Assembly: GCA_965263025.1 (NCBI GenBank)
Contig: OZ253578.1
Location: 1,550,001 to 1,614,000 of the forward strand
Length of the DNA: 64,000 bases
Source: JAPOVO01 sp965263025
Lineage (GTDB): Bacteria > Chloroflexota > UBA11872 > VXNJ01
Direction: 5' to 3'
Part shown: piece after piece, positions 8,855-17,206 of the stretch
Position numbering within the stretch: the stretch's first letter is position 1
How the letters are laid out: each line of letters begins with the position of its first letter
Notes under the pieces: generated by a model
What the model was told of the DNA's origin: nothing
Database searches by the model: none
Seen by the model: the letters and a program-made list of their open reading frames with translations, nothing else
Program-made: the position numbers and the translations under genes

Positions 8855-8924
8855 AGCGCGCGCCCCACGAACTTCGTTACACTCTATGTCCGCTTGTATC
8901 CGGTCATTTCGATTTCGCGGAACT

Positions 8925-8936
8925 CCGCTCGAGCGG
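8925..8936. repeat. 12-base perfect palindrome upstream of rplI
   Basis: CCGCTCGAGCGG is a perfect inverted repeat in the 126-base space between rho and rplI, 44 bases before the rplI start. It could be an operator or the stem of a hairpin. No further evidence is visible. Confidence 0.35.
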
Positions 8937-8980
8937 CACTCTGGCGGACCGGGTAACGCACGAACCGATTGGTCGAAAAC

Positions 8981-9550
8981 ATGAAATTGATCCTTCTTGA
9001 AGACGTAAGGAACGTGGGACTAATCGGGGAGATAACCGAAGTCCCCGCCGGCTACGGCCGCAACTTCCTTATCCCCCAGGGCATGGCCCAGCTCGCCACC
9101 CAAAGCGTCTTGCGCAGCGCCGAGTTGCAGCAGCAATTGAAAGCCAGCCAGGAACGGCGGGACCGAATCGAGGCCGAAGGGCAGGCCCAGGCATTGCAGG
9201 GGGTCACCCTTACAATCGGCGCGCGGGTCGGAGCGCGAAATCGACTTCACGGCGAGGTCACCAACCAGGACGTTGCCGACGCGATCAGGGATGAAATCGG
9301 AGTCGAAATCGACCGCCACAAGATCGAGATCGAGCGTCCCATCCGCAGCCTTGGGATGTTCATGCTGCCGGTGCGGATAGCCACGGGTCTCGAAGCATCG
9401 ATAACCGTCGAGATCCTCGAAGAGTCAGAGCTGGCCGCCCGCCTGGAGGCGGAACGCGCCCTGGAATCCGAAGACGCCGAGGAGGACGCCAGCGACGCGG
9501 AAGGCGATAACGGCCACGATCTGTTCGAGCCGGACGAAACGCAAGCCTAG
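8981..9550 (+). CDS. rplI: 50S ribosomal protein bL9 with acidic C-terminal tail
   Basis: A 189-residue bL9 starting at ATG 8981; an in-frame TTG four codons upstream is less likely because bL9 proteins begin MK-LILLEDV. The N-terminal globular domain has the signature GYGRNFLIPQGMA, joined by the long central helix to the C-terminal domain. The last 40 or so residues are an acidic tail rich in Glu/Asp (ESEDAEEDASDAEGD) not found in most 150-residue bL9s. It lies just before dnaB, a common arrangement. Confidence 0.95.
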   Translation: MKLILLEDVRNVGLIGEITEVPAGYGRNFLIPQGMAQLATQSVLRSAELQQQLKASQERRDRIEAEGQAQALQGVTLTIGARVGARNRLHGEVTNQDVADAIRDEIGVEIDRHKIEIERPIRSLGMFMLPVRIATGLEASITVEILEESELAARLEAERALESEDAEEDASDAEGDNGHDLFEPDETQA

Positions 9551-9565
9551 CCAAACCCTCCGAAC

Positions 9566-10891
9566 GTGGCCGTAGAGAGGCTGCCCCCTCAAAACATCGA
9601 GGCCGAGCGCTCCGTGCTGGGGAGCCTCCTCATTGATCCAAGCGGCTACACCAAGATCTCGGGCTCCCTGCAACCGGAGGATTTCTACCGGCACTCCCAT
9701 CGACGCATGTTCGAAGCAATTCGAGCTTTGGGGGAGCGCAGCGAACCGCCCGACTTCGTAACCGTTTGCGAGGAGCTCGAGCGCATGCAAGCGCTGGAAG
9801 AAGCCGGGGGCGAGGTTTACGTCAGCTCCGTAGCCAACGAGGTGCCGAGCGCCTTTCATGTCGAGTACTACGCCGACATAGTGCGCCGGGCCTCCGTTCT
9901 GCGCCAGATCATCGACGGCGCCACGGCCATCGCAAGCATGGCGATGAATTCCGACGCGGACTCCAGCCAAGTTCTGGACAACGCCGAAAGCATCATCTTT
10001 TCCATTGCAAAACAGACCGACGTTCGCGAATACCTCCCGATTCGCGAAGTGCTCACCGAGTTTTTCGATCAGCTCGACTTTCGCAACCAGCACCCGGACG
10101 CTCTGAGCGGGATCCCGACCGGATTCGCAACACTCGACGCGCTGACCGGAGGCTTCCAGCGGTCCGACCTCGTCATCGTCGCCGCGCGGACCGGTATCGG
10201 CAAGACCACGTTTTTGCTAAATGCGTGCCGAAACGCGGCCAGAAAGAACGAAGTGCCGGTAGGAATCTTCACGCTCGAGCTTTCGGCCGAGCAGCTTGTT
10301 CAGAGACTTGTGAGTCTGGAAGCTCAGATCGACTCGAGACTGCTTCGCGACGCCGAGCTTCAGGACACGGATTTCCAGCGCATCGGCAGAGCCATCGGTG
10401 AGCTTTCCGAAAGCCCGGTGTTTATCGACGATTCTCCTACGCTCTCGATCTTTCAGCTTCGGGGGAAGGCCCGGCGCATGCAAGCCGAGCGGAACATCGG
10501 CATGATCATCGTGGACTACCTCCAGCTCATGCAGGGCAGCCGCACCGAAAACCGCGTCCAGGAGATATCCGAGATAACCAGATCGCTGAAGGCGCTGGCG
10601 CGTGAATTGAACGTGCCGATAGTCGCGGGGGCGCAGCTCTCGCGGGCCGTGGAACAGCGCGGCGAGGCGCGCCCGCGCCTCTCGGACTTGCGGGAAAGCG
10701 GTTCAATCGAGCAAGACGCCGACGTCGTCATCTTCCTCTATCCGGATCAATCCGAATCGACAGACGCCGGCCCCGTCAATATCGCCTGCGAAGTCGCCAA
10801 GCACCGCAACGGACCCGTGGGCAAGCTCACGCTGCGTTTTATCCGGAACCAGGGGCGGTTCGACGAAGTGCGAACGAGCAGCGGATTCTAG
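9566..10891 (+). CDS. dnaB: replicative DNA helicase DnaB
   Basis: A 441-residue DnaB read from GTG, 15 bases after rplI. The N-terminal helical domain (PQNIEAERSVLGSLL) mediates hexamer and primase contacts. The RecA-like C-terminal domain shows Walker A ARTGIGKTTF near 204-213, a variant of the usual GRPSMGKT, and Walker B MIIVDYLQLM near 313-322. The PRLSDLRESGSIEQDAD segment is the family hallmark near the arginine finger. No intein is present. Function: unwinding at the replication fork. Confidence 0.95.
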   Translation: MAVERLPPQNIEAERSVLGSLLIDPSGYTKISGSLQPEDFYRHSHRRMFEAIRALGERSEPPDFVTVCEELERMQALEEAGGEVYVSSVANEVPSAFHVEYYADIVRRASVLRQIIDGATAIASMAMNSDADSSQVLDNAESIIFSIAKQTDVREYLPIREVLTEFFDQLDFRNQHPDALSGIPTGFATLDALTGGFQRSDLVIVAARTGIGKTTFLLNACRNAARKNEVPVGIFTLELSAEQLVQRLVSLEAQIDSRLLRDAELQDTDFQRIGRAIGELSESPVFIDDSPTLSIFQLRGKARRMQAERNIGMIIVDYLQLMQGSRTENRVQEISEITRSLKALARELNVPIVAGAQLSRAVEQRGEARPRLSDLRESGSIEQDADVVIFLYPDQSESTDAGPVNIACEVAKHRNGPVGKLTLRFIRNQGRFDEVRTSSGF

Positions 10892-10949
10892 GAGTCGCCG
10901 CCCGCGGCCGGTTGACTTCCCGTAGGTCAACTAGCGGGATAAGCCGGGG

Positions 10950-10974
10950 CCGTTCATGGTGAGCTTGTCGAACC
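10950..10974. repeat. REP-like element, single copy in window
   Basis: The 25 bases from CCGTTCATGGTG to CTTGTCGAACC have outer inverted arms GTTC/GAAC. They resemble the short interspersed GTTCGACAAGCTCAC-type palindromic sequences common in intergenic spaces of many GC-rich bacteria. Only one copy was noticed in this window. Its genomic copy number would decide whether it is a repeat. Confidence 0.3.
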
Positions 10975-11113
10975 GCGAATATCTACCCGGCCACGCCCTG
11001 CTCTTCGTGGTAAGCGGCGTGTCTGAATCACCGATTGCGGCGCCGTTACCCGTGCAGCCCGATCTGACCTCGTACACGTCCAGGACGGACCTCTGCCCCG
11101 CGCGTCCGCCGCT

Positions 11114-11164
11114 TATAATTGGACAATGACCATTATCCCGATTCGACAGGCCCGCGTTCATTGA
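11114..11164 (+). promoter_or_regulatory. candidate secA -10 box and leaderless micro-ORF
   Basis: TATAAT (11114-11119) matches the -10 consensus exactly; no good -35 is seen. Six bases later an ATG (11126) opens a 12-residue frame, MTIIPIRQARVH, ending at 11164, 22 bases before the secA GTG. An ATG at this distance from a -10 box is the geometry of leaderless transcripts. A role as a secA leader is speculative. Confidence 0.35.
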
Positions 11165-11186
11165 GGCGTTCGCTTCACCGGCGCGA

Positions 11187-13766
11187 GTGCCCACCCCCTT
11201 AAATAGCTTGCTTAATTGGATCAAAAAACTGGGCGACAGCCCAGAGCGTCTCGCCAAGTCCCTCAAGCCCATCGTCGACGAGGTCAACGAGCTGGAGCCT
11301 GCCGTGCAGGCTCTCTCGGACCGTGAGCTGAGATCGCTTACGGCAGAGTTCAAGGCCCGCCGTTCCGATGGCGAGTCCCTGGACGACCTCCTGCCCGAGG
11401 CGTTCGCCACGGCGCGCGAAGCCACCGTCCGGTCCATCGGCGACCGTCAGTTCGACGTTCAGATCATGGGCGGGGTCGTGCTTCACCGCGGCGCCGTCGC
11501 CGAGATGAAGACCGGCGAGGGCAAGACATACGCAGCGCCGCTGGCCGCCTATCTGAACGCCCTTGAGGGCAAGGGCGTGCATATCGTGACGGTCAACGAT
11601 TATCTCGCCCGGCGCGACCGCGACTGGATGGGGCCGGTATTCGAAAAGCTGGGCCTGACGGCGGGCGTGATTTACCACGACATGCCGCTCGAAGAGCGCC
11701 GCGCCGCCTACCAGGCCGACGTGACCTACGGCACCAACAACGAATTCGGCTTCGACTACCTGCGCGACAACATGGTTCACGACTTGACCCAGCGCGTCCA
11801 GCGCGGTCTGCACTACGGGGTCGTCGACGAGATCGACAACATCCTGATAGACGAAGCGCGCACGCCGTTGATTATTTCTGGGCAGGCCGAGGAGTCCGCC
11901 CAGCTCTATTACAGCTTCGCCCGCCTGGTTACGCGATTGCACGAAGTCGCCGACTACACCCTGGACCTCAAGCAGCGGACCGTCTCCGTGACCGAAGTCG
12001 GGATAGCCAAGGTCGAAAAACAGCTCAAGATCAAAAACCTCTACGCGGAAGACAACTATCAGTTCGTCCACTACTTGCAGCAGGCACTCCGCGCAAAGGC
12101 GCTCTACCACCGGGGCAAGGACTACGTTCTCTTCAAGGACGGCAAGGTAATCGAGAGTCGGGATTCCCGGGCCGAAGTCGTAATAGTCGACGAGTTCACC
12201 GGACGCCTGATGACAGGCCGCCGCTATGGCGAGGGACTGCATCAGGCGGTGGAGGCCAAGGAGGGAGTGAACGTCCGGCACGAGAGCCGCACGCTCGCCA
12301 CGATTACGTTTCAGAACCTGTTCCGCCTTTACGACAAACTGGCCGGGATGACGGGCACCGCCAAGACCGAGGAAGAAGAGCTGCGAAAGATCTACGGAGT
12401 CGACGTCGAAGTAATTCCGACCCACATGGCGATGATCCGCGAAGATCATCCCGATCTGGTCTTTAAGTCCGAGAAGGCCAAGTCCGAAGCCGTGGTGAAG
12501 GAGATCTCGAAGGCCAACGCCGTGGGCAGACCGGTCCTCGTGGGAACTACCTCGATAGAAAGCTCCGAGCGTTTGAGCGCGTTGCTGCGCAAGTCAGGCC
12601 TGAGGCATCAAGTCCTCAACGCCAAATACCACGCGAAGGAAGCCACGATAATCGCGCTCGCGGGCGAACCCGGAAGCATCACGATAGCCACCAACATGGC
12701 GGGCCGGGGAACCGACATCAAGCTTGGCGAAGGCGTTGCGGACATTGGCGGCCTTTACGTCATCGGAACCGAGCGCCACGATTCCCGGCGAATCGACAAC
12801 CAGCTGCGCGGCCGCTCCGGACGTCAGGGAGACTTCGGCGAGTCCAGGTTCTTCATCTCGCTTGAAGACGAGTTGATGCGGAGATTTCAGTCGGAGCGCA
12901 TAGCCACCGTCATGGATCGGCTCGGACTGCCGGACGACCAGCCCATCGAGCACAAGCTCGTTAGCAAGTCAATCGAATCAGCTCAAGGCAAAGTCGAAGG
13001 ACACAACTTCGACATCCGTAAACATGTCGTCGAGTTCGACGACGTCATCAACACGCAGCGGGCGGTCATTTACGACCAGCGCGAGCGCTATCTGCGGGAA
13101 GGCGACCTGACCGGTGTCTTCATCAGCCTTCTCGAAAAAGAAGTTGCCGCGGTCATTCAGGACCACGGCTTCCATAAGCACTCGGATAAGCCGGAGATTC
13201 AGACCATCGTCGATGCCTACGACGGTCTGGTCGGCGCGTCCGGGGCGTTCGCCGCCGAGCAATTCCTCGAACTGGACCCCGAAGCTGCCACGGCTCTGCT
13301 AATTCAGGATTCGGAGCGGCGGTATTCCGGCAAGGCCGTCGAAATTGGCCAAGGACACGAGTCTCAGGTGATCCGATGGATATTGCTGCAGACGCTCGAC
13401 CACCTCTGGGTCGAGCATCTGAGCGCGATTGAGGAGCTCCGGCAAGGCATCGGCCTGGTGGCCTACGGACAGCAAGACCCGCTTGTGGCGTTCAAGAAGC
13501 AGGGATTCAGTCTGTTCAAGGACCTACGGGACACCTTTCGCCGCCACTCGATCGAGCGCTTTTTCCGGCTCACCCCCAAGCCAGTTATAAATAAAGAGAC
13601 GGTGCTTTCGTCGGAACGCGCCGAGGCTGGCGGCGCGCCCGCTCCACGGGCGCGCGAGCCGGGCCGGGTGGAGGTCGCGGCATCGTCGCCTTCCGGGAAA
13701 GTCGGTCGAAATCAACCCTGCTGGTGCGGCAGCGGCAAGAAATTCAAGAGGTGTCATGGACGCTAA
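11187..13766 (+). CDS. secA: preprotein translocase ATPase SecA
   Basis: An 859-residue SecA motor for Sec-dependent protein export, read from GTG. It shows Walker A MKTGEGKTY near residue 107 and VVDEIDNILIDEARTPLIISG in the DEAD-type motif II area. A preprotein cross-linking domain, the second ATPase half (GRGTDIKLGEGV) and helical scaffold follow. The C-terminal zinc-binding tail GRNQPCWCGSGKKFKRCHGR is complete and serves SecB or ribosome contact in other bacteria. Its 3' end overlaps prfB by 11 bases. Two candidate regulatory features lie upstream (-10 box and micro-ORF). Confidence 0.96.
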   Translation: MPTPLNSLLNWIKKLGDSPERLAKSLKPIVDEVNELEPAVQALSDRELRSLTAEFKARRSDGESLDDLLPEAFATAREATVRSIGDRQFDVQIMGGVVLHRGAVAEMKTGEGKTYAAPLAAYLNALEGKGVHIVTVNDYLARRDRDWMGPVFEKLGLTAGVIYHDMPLEERRAAYQADVTYGTNNEFGFDYLRDNMVHDLTQRVQRGLHYGVVDEIDNILIDEARTPLIISGQAEESAQLYYSFARLVTRLHEVADYTLDLKQRTVSVTEVGIAKVEKQLKIKNLYAEDNYQFVHYLQQALRAKALYHRGKDYVLFKDGKVIESRDSRAEVVIVDEFTGRLMTGRRYGEGLHQAVEAKEGVNVRHESRTLATITFQNLFRLYDKLAGMTGTAKTEEEELRKIYGVDVEVIPTHMAMIREDHPDLVFKSEKAKSEAVVKEISKANAVGRPVLVGTTSIESSERLSALLRKSGLRHQVLNAKYHAKEATIIALAGEPGSITIATNMAGRGTDIKLGEGVADIGGLYVIGTERHDSRRIDNQLRGRSGRQGDFGESRFFISLEDELMRRFQSERIATVMDRLGLPDDQPIEHKLVSKSIESAQGKVEGHNFDIRKHVVEFDDVINTQRAVIYDQRERYLREGDLTGVFISLLEKEVAAVIQDHGFHKHSDKPEIQTIVDAYDGLVGASGAFAAEQFLELDPEAATALLIQDSERRYSGKAVEIGQGHESQVIRWILLQTLDHLWVEHLSAIEELRQGIGLVAYGQQDPLVAFKKQGFSLFKDLRDTFRRHSIERFFRLTPKPVINKETVLSSERAEAGGAPAPRAREPGRVEVAASSPSGKVGRNQPCWCGSGKKFKRCHGR

Positions 13767-14869
13767 CGAGGCCAGCTTGCAAGCCAAAAAGCTTGTGAAG
13801 TCCATTTCAGACATAAGGGGGCGTCTTTGACCACACCGGTAAACGCCAGGAAATAAAGCGCCTGGAGGCGATAACCGCTGCCGAAGGATTCTGGAACCAC
13901 GCCAGGCGCGCTCAAGCGCAAATGAGGGCCTTGCACCGCGTCGTCGATGAAGTCGAAAGCTGGAGCGAGCTCGAAGCCGAAGCGGCCGACCTGGCCGAGC
14001 TCGCCGATTCGCTTGGCCAGAACGACGGCGATCTGCTCGAAGAGGTCGGCTCACACCTCGCTTCGCTGAGGTCCAGACTCGACAGTCGCCGGTTCGAGCT
14101 GATGCTAGGAGGCGACTACGACGACTCCGACGCCATCCTCGGAATTCATTCCGGCGCCGGTGGCACCGAATCCCAGGATTGGGCGGAAATGCTTCTGCGA
14201 ATGTACCAGCGTTGGGGCGAGTCGCACGGCTACGACGTGGAGCTGCTCGATATCTCGTCGGGCGAAGAGGCCGGCATCAAAAGCGCTACGGTCCGGTTTT
14301 CAGGCAGGCGCGCCTACGGCTATTTGCGCTCCGAAGCCGGTGTGCATCGCCTGGTCCGAATATCTCCGTTCGACGCCGGCAACCGCCGCCATACCTCTTT
14401 CGCCAAGGTCGAGACCCTGCCCGTAACAGAAGAGGGAGCCGAGGTTACGCTCGACCCAAGCGAAGTCCGTGTAGACACCTTTCGGTCCAGCGGACACGGG
14501 GGCCAGCACGTCAACAAGACCGAGTCAGCGGTCCGGCTAACCCACCTTCCCACGGGATTGACCGCCGTTTGCCGGAACCAGCGGTCGCAGATTCGCAATC
14601 GGGAGCTCGCGTGGACCGTTCTCACCGCGCGCCTCGCCGAGCTCAAGCGCGTCGAGACGGAAGCCCGCGCCGCCGAATTGAAGGGTGAGAACATCAGCGC
14701 GGATTTCGGTAACCAGATTCGATCATACGTGCTTCAGCCTTACCGACAGGTCAAGGACCTGCGAACGGGGTTTGAGACTAGCGACACCAAGGGGGTGCTC
14801 GACGGCGGTCTGGACGCCCTGATTCACGCATACCTGGAATCGCAGCTGCAAAAGCCAGGGGCGGCGTAG
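13756..14869 (+). CDS. prfB: peptide chain release factor 2, programmed +1 frameshift
   Basis: RF2 is encoded in two frames: codons from ATG 13756 through CTT 13825-13827, then a skip of T13828 and continuation from GAC 13829 to the stop at 14867-14869. The joined product is 370 residues, normal for RF2. Zero-frame reading stops at TGA 13828-13830 after 25 codons. Domain motifs are intact: the stop-codon-recognition tripeptide SPF at 203-205 and the catalytic GGQ at 248-250. RF2 reads UGA and UAA; by family knowledge low RF2 lets ribosomes shift at the internal UGA, giving autoregulation. The start overlaps the end of secA. Confidence 0.96.
13816..13831 (+). promoter_or_regulatory. prfB recoding signal (SD-like AGGGGG, CTT TGA C)
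   Basis: The string AGGGGG-CGT-CTT-TGA-C matches the conserved RF2 frameshift site: an internal Shine-Dalgarno three bases before the slippery CTT, an in-frame UGA, and C as the following base. Spacing is the same as in the E. coli prfB site. Confidence 0.93.
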
Positions 14870-14873
14870 CGAC

Positions 14874-16334
14874 CTGGCGCCCCGCCGGCTCATCACGTTA
14901 GTCCTTGGGGCGCTGCTATCGCTTGCGCTCTTGCAGAGCGTCGCTTTCGCCGCCGAGTCCCAACGGCTCGAAGACGCTATTCAGACCGCCGAAGTCGAAT
15001 TCGGCGAGACAATCAACTTCAAACTCGAGACCGCATGGGACCGCCCCGAACCGGCGCGAGTCACGATACTCTTCGGGCTTCCCGACGCGCCATCGCGAAT
15101 ATTCAAAAACGTAGAGCCTCAAATCGGCGGCGGCAAATTGACCGCCGGCCACCTCTGGGAAATCGGCGGAGCTCTGGTTCCGGGAGCCGAGATCGAATAC
15201 TACTGGCGGATCACTGCCGGCGACGGATCGATCTTCACGACACAACCCTCCCGCATCCTGTACCAGGACCCCTCGCTCCCGTGGAAACGAGCCGGTCAAG
15301 GGGTCGTGGAGATCATGTGGTACGAGGGTGGCGACGAGTTCGGCAAGGCGGCGTTGAGGGCCGCGACCGGCGCCCTGGCGAGAATTCGCGACAATTTCGA
15401 AGTCGAGCTGCGCCGTCCAACACGAATCGTGCTTTACGCTGACATCGATCTTATGCGGGGCGCGCTCGGCGGAGGCGCCAGTCCGTGGGTCGCGGGGCAG
15501 GCCCTCATCCCGTTTAACACCATCGTCTTGCACGCGCCGGTCTCGACGCCCGAGCTCGACATTCTGATCGCGCACGAGCTCGCGCACGTAGTCATCGACC
15601 AGATAACCGAAAACCCCTTTAGCAGTCCGCCGGCCTGGATCCACGAGGGTCTCGCCACCTACATAGAATCCGCCGGCGATCCGCGGTTCGACTACGACGG
15701 CGCCGTGGAACAAGCTGTGCGCGACGGGAGCTTGATTTCCCTGCGAGGCCTGACTTCGACGTTTCCGGCCTCGAATGCGCGAGCGGTGCTCGCCTATGCC
15801 GAAAGCAACTCACTCATGCGCTTTGTGATCGACAAATACGGCAAAGACTCTGTCCGGCGGTTGCTCGACTCCTATCGAGACGGCGTAACAGACGACGAAG
15901 CCGTGCAACGTACATTCGATATCTCTCTCTCTGAACTCGAAGCGGCCTGGCTGGACCACGTAGACCCGAGCCGCCAGCCGGCCGCCAGCGCGGAGCCTCC
16001 GCCGCCCCAACCTGCGTCGACGCCCAGCCCCACGGCACCTCCAGGCTCGCCCACCCCCACTCCGAACTCCGCCGAATCCAGGGCATCAACGCCCGCGAGT
16101 CAGGCTGCCGCGCCTACTCCGACGTCGACCAGCGCAAGCCCAACCCCGACCCCCGCGCGCGCTAAGGTTGCCGTGACGCCCACCATTCCGGGGCCTGCTA
16201 TCGTTTCCACGGACTCCCAGATACCTCCTCCGACTTCGGTAGTGCGCAACGTGGCGATCGGGTCGGTTGTGGTGATCATCGTCCTGATCGGGTTTATGGT
16301 CCATCAAGTTGTTTCGTCGAGATCGAGGAGTTGA
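14874..16334 (+). CDS. secreted, membrane-anchored peptidase-MA-like metalloprotease
   Basis: This protein has a zinc-protease site HELAH (about 234-238) followed by HEGLATYIE about 20 residues later, the gluzincin pattern of the peptidase MA-like family. A beta-rich N-terminal domain precedes it. A Pro/Ser/Thr-rich linker (about 365-450) and one membrane helix (VVVIIVLIGFMV) near the C-terminus follow. A TTG at 14931 would cut the signal peptide in half. In the same frame upstream the sequence reads APRRLITLVLGALLSLALLQ, a clear signal peptide, with no ATG, GTG or TTG; the only start-like codon is CTG at 14874, five bases after the prfB stop. The product is then 486 residues. Start is uncertain, family assignment likely. 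Confidence 0.7.
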   Translation: MAPRRLITLVLGALLSLALLQSVAFAAESQRLEDAIQTAEVEFGETINFKLETAWDRPEPARVTILFGLPDAPSRIFKNVEPQIGGGKLTAGHLWEIGGALVPGAEIEYYWRITAGDGSIFTTQPSRILYQDPSLPWKRAGQGVVEIMWYEGGDEFGKAALRAATGALARIRDNFEVELRRPTRIVLYADIDLMRGALGGGASPWVAGQALIPFNTIVLHAPVSTPELDILIAHELAHVVIDQITENPFSSPPAWIHEGLATYIESAGDPRFDYDGAVEQAVRDGSLISLRGLTSTFPASNARAVLAYAESNSLMRFVIDKYGKDSVRRLLDSYRDGVTDDEAVQRTFDISLSELEAAWLDHVDPSRQPAASAEPPPPQPASTPSPTAPPGSPTPTPNSAESRASTPASQAAAPTPTSTSASPTPTPARAKVAVTPTIPGPAIVSTDSQIPPPTSVVRNVAIGSVVVIIVLIGFMVHQVVSSRSRS

Positions 16335-16519
16335 AGATATCGTCTCCTTGCGCGCGCGTCACTGGTAACATTTAAGCTGATTTCAAGCCTTGTGCCGGGA
16401 TTGGGGGGGGGCGAAACCCCGGGACTTCGGCTGAGCTAGCAGCAACAAATGAGTCCACAGCTTGAATTCGCCCGACAGACCGCATCGGATACATTCGAAA
16501 CGGCTGCGTCAATCCCCTA
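16335..16519 (+). other. ftsE leader region: G9 tract, hairpin and micro-ORF
   Basis: These 185 bases hold a run of nine G (16403-16411) that can pair as GGGG-CGAAA-CCCC with 16417-16420. A 23-codon frame from ATG 16449 (MSPQLEFARQTASDTFETAA...) has a TAA stop that shares its last A with the ftsE ATG (TAATG at 16518-16522). No strong Shine-Dalgarno precedes either start. The homopolymer could slip during replication, but it lies outside coding sequence. Confidence 0.35.
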
Positions 16520-17206
16520 ATGTCCATGATAGTTCTTCACGACGTGGTCAAGAGGTATGGCAGTGGGGCGATTGCCCTCGACCACGTCAACATTTACATC
16601 CCCGAACGGGACTTCGTTTTCCTGGTAGGCCCCAGCGGCGCGGGCAAATCCACCCTGTTGCGGTTGCTCACCAAAGACCAGGAGCCTTCGAGCGGCGCGA
16701 TCTACATAGACGGCATCAACATAACCAGGTTGAAACGCGGCGAGATTCCTTCGCTGCGGCGGCGAATCGGGGTCATCTTTCAGGATTTCAAACTGCTTCC
16801 CAACCTCAACGTCGCGCAGAACGTGGCTTTTGCGTTGAAGGTTATGGGCGAAGACGACAAGCGGGGCAGGGAGTTTGTCAAGCAAACCCTCGATACGGTG
16901 GGTTTGGCGAATCGGGCCGACCACTACCCATTTCAGCTCTCGGGAGGCGAGCAGCAACGGGTTGCCATTGCCCGCTGCCTCGTGACCCGCGCGCCAGTCG
17001 TGATCGCCGACGAACCCACCGGCAACCTCGACCGTGACACCGGATGGGAAACGATCAAGCTGCTCGCAAAGGTTAATGCCCAGGGCGCGACAGTCGTCGT
17101 GGCGACTCACAATCAGGACCTGGTCAACCGGATGCAGCGGCACGTGATCGCGCTCGAGGATGGGCGCGTTATCCACGACGAAATGGTCAGCGGCTACTAT
17201 GCATAA
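16520..17206 (+). CDS. ftsE: cell division ATP-binding protein FtsE
   Basis: A 228-residue ABC ATPase with Walker A GPSGAGKSTLL (about 38-48), signature LSGGEQQRVAIA and Walker B VVIADEPTGNLD. It is the FtsE half of the FtsEX complex, which by family transmits ATP-driven conformational change to periplasmic or extracellular murein hydrolases. It overlaps ftsX by eight bases, confirming the pairing. The ATG at 16520 is chosen because FtsE proteins start a few residues before the first strand (IVLHDVVKRY). Confidence 0.93.
   Translation: MSMIVLHDVVKRYGSGAIALDHVNIYIPERDFVFLVGPSGAGKSTLLRLLTKDQEPSSGAIYIDGINITRLKRGEIPSLRRRIGVIFQDFKLLPNLNVAQNVAFALKVMGEDDKRGREFVKQTLDTVGLANRADHYPFQLSGGEQQRVAIARCLVTRAPVVIADEPTGNLDRDTGWETIKLLAKVNAQGATVVVATHNQDLVNRMQRHVIALEDGRVIHDEMVSGYYA

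Larger units (their letters stand above)
10892..11186. other. intergenic region upstream of secA
   Basis: No protein-coding gene was seen in these 295 bases apart from a 12-codon micro-ORF. The region carries a REP-like fragment (10950-10974) and a consensus TATAAT box with an ATG six bases downstream (11114-11164). The secA start at 11187 has no Shine-Dalgarno at normal distance. Confidence 0.5.

Noticed and set aside
11199..12449. A 416-residue open frame antisense to secA
   Set aside because: It lies fully within secA, has no family motif, and results from the GC-rich codon bias of the sense gene.
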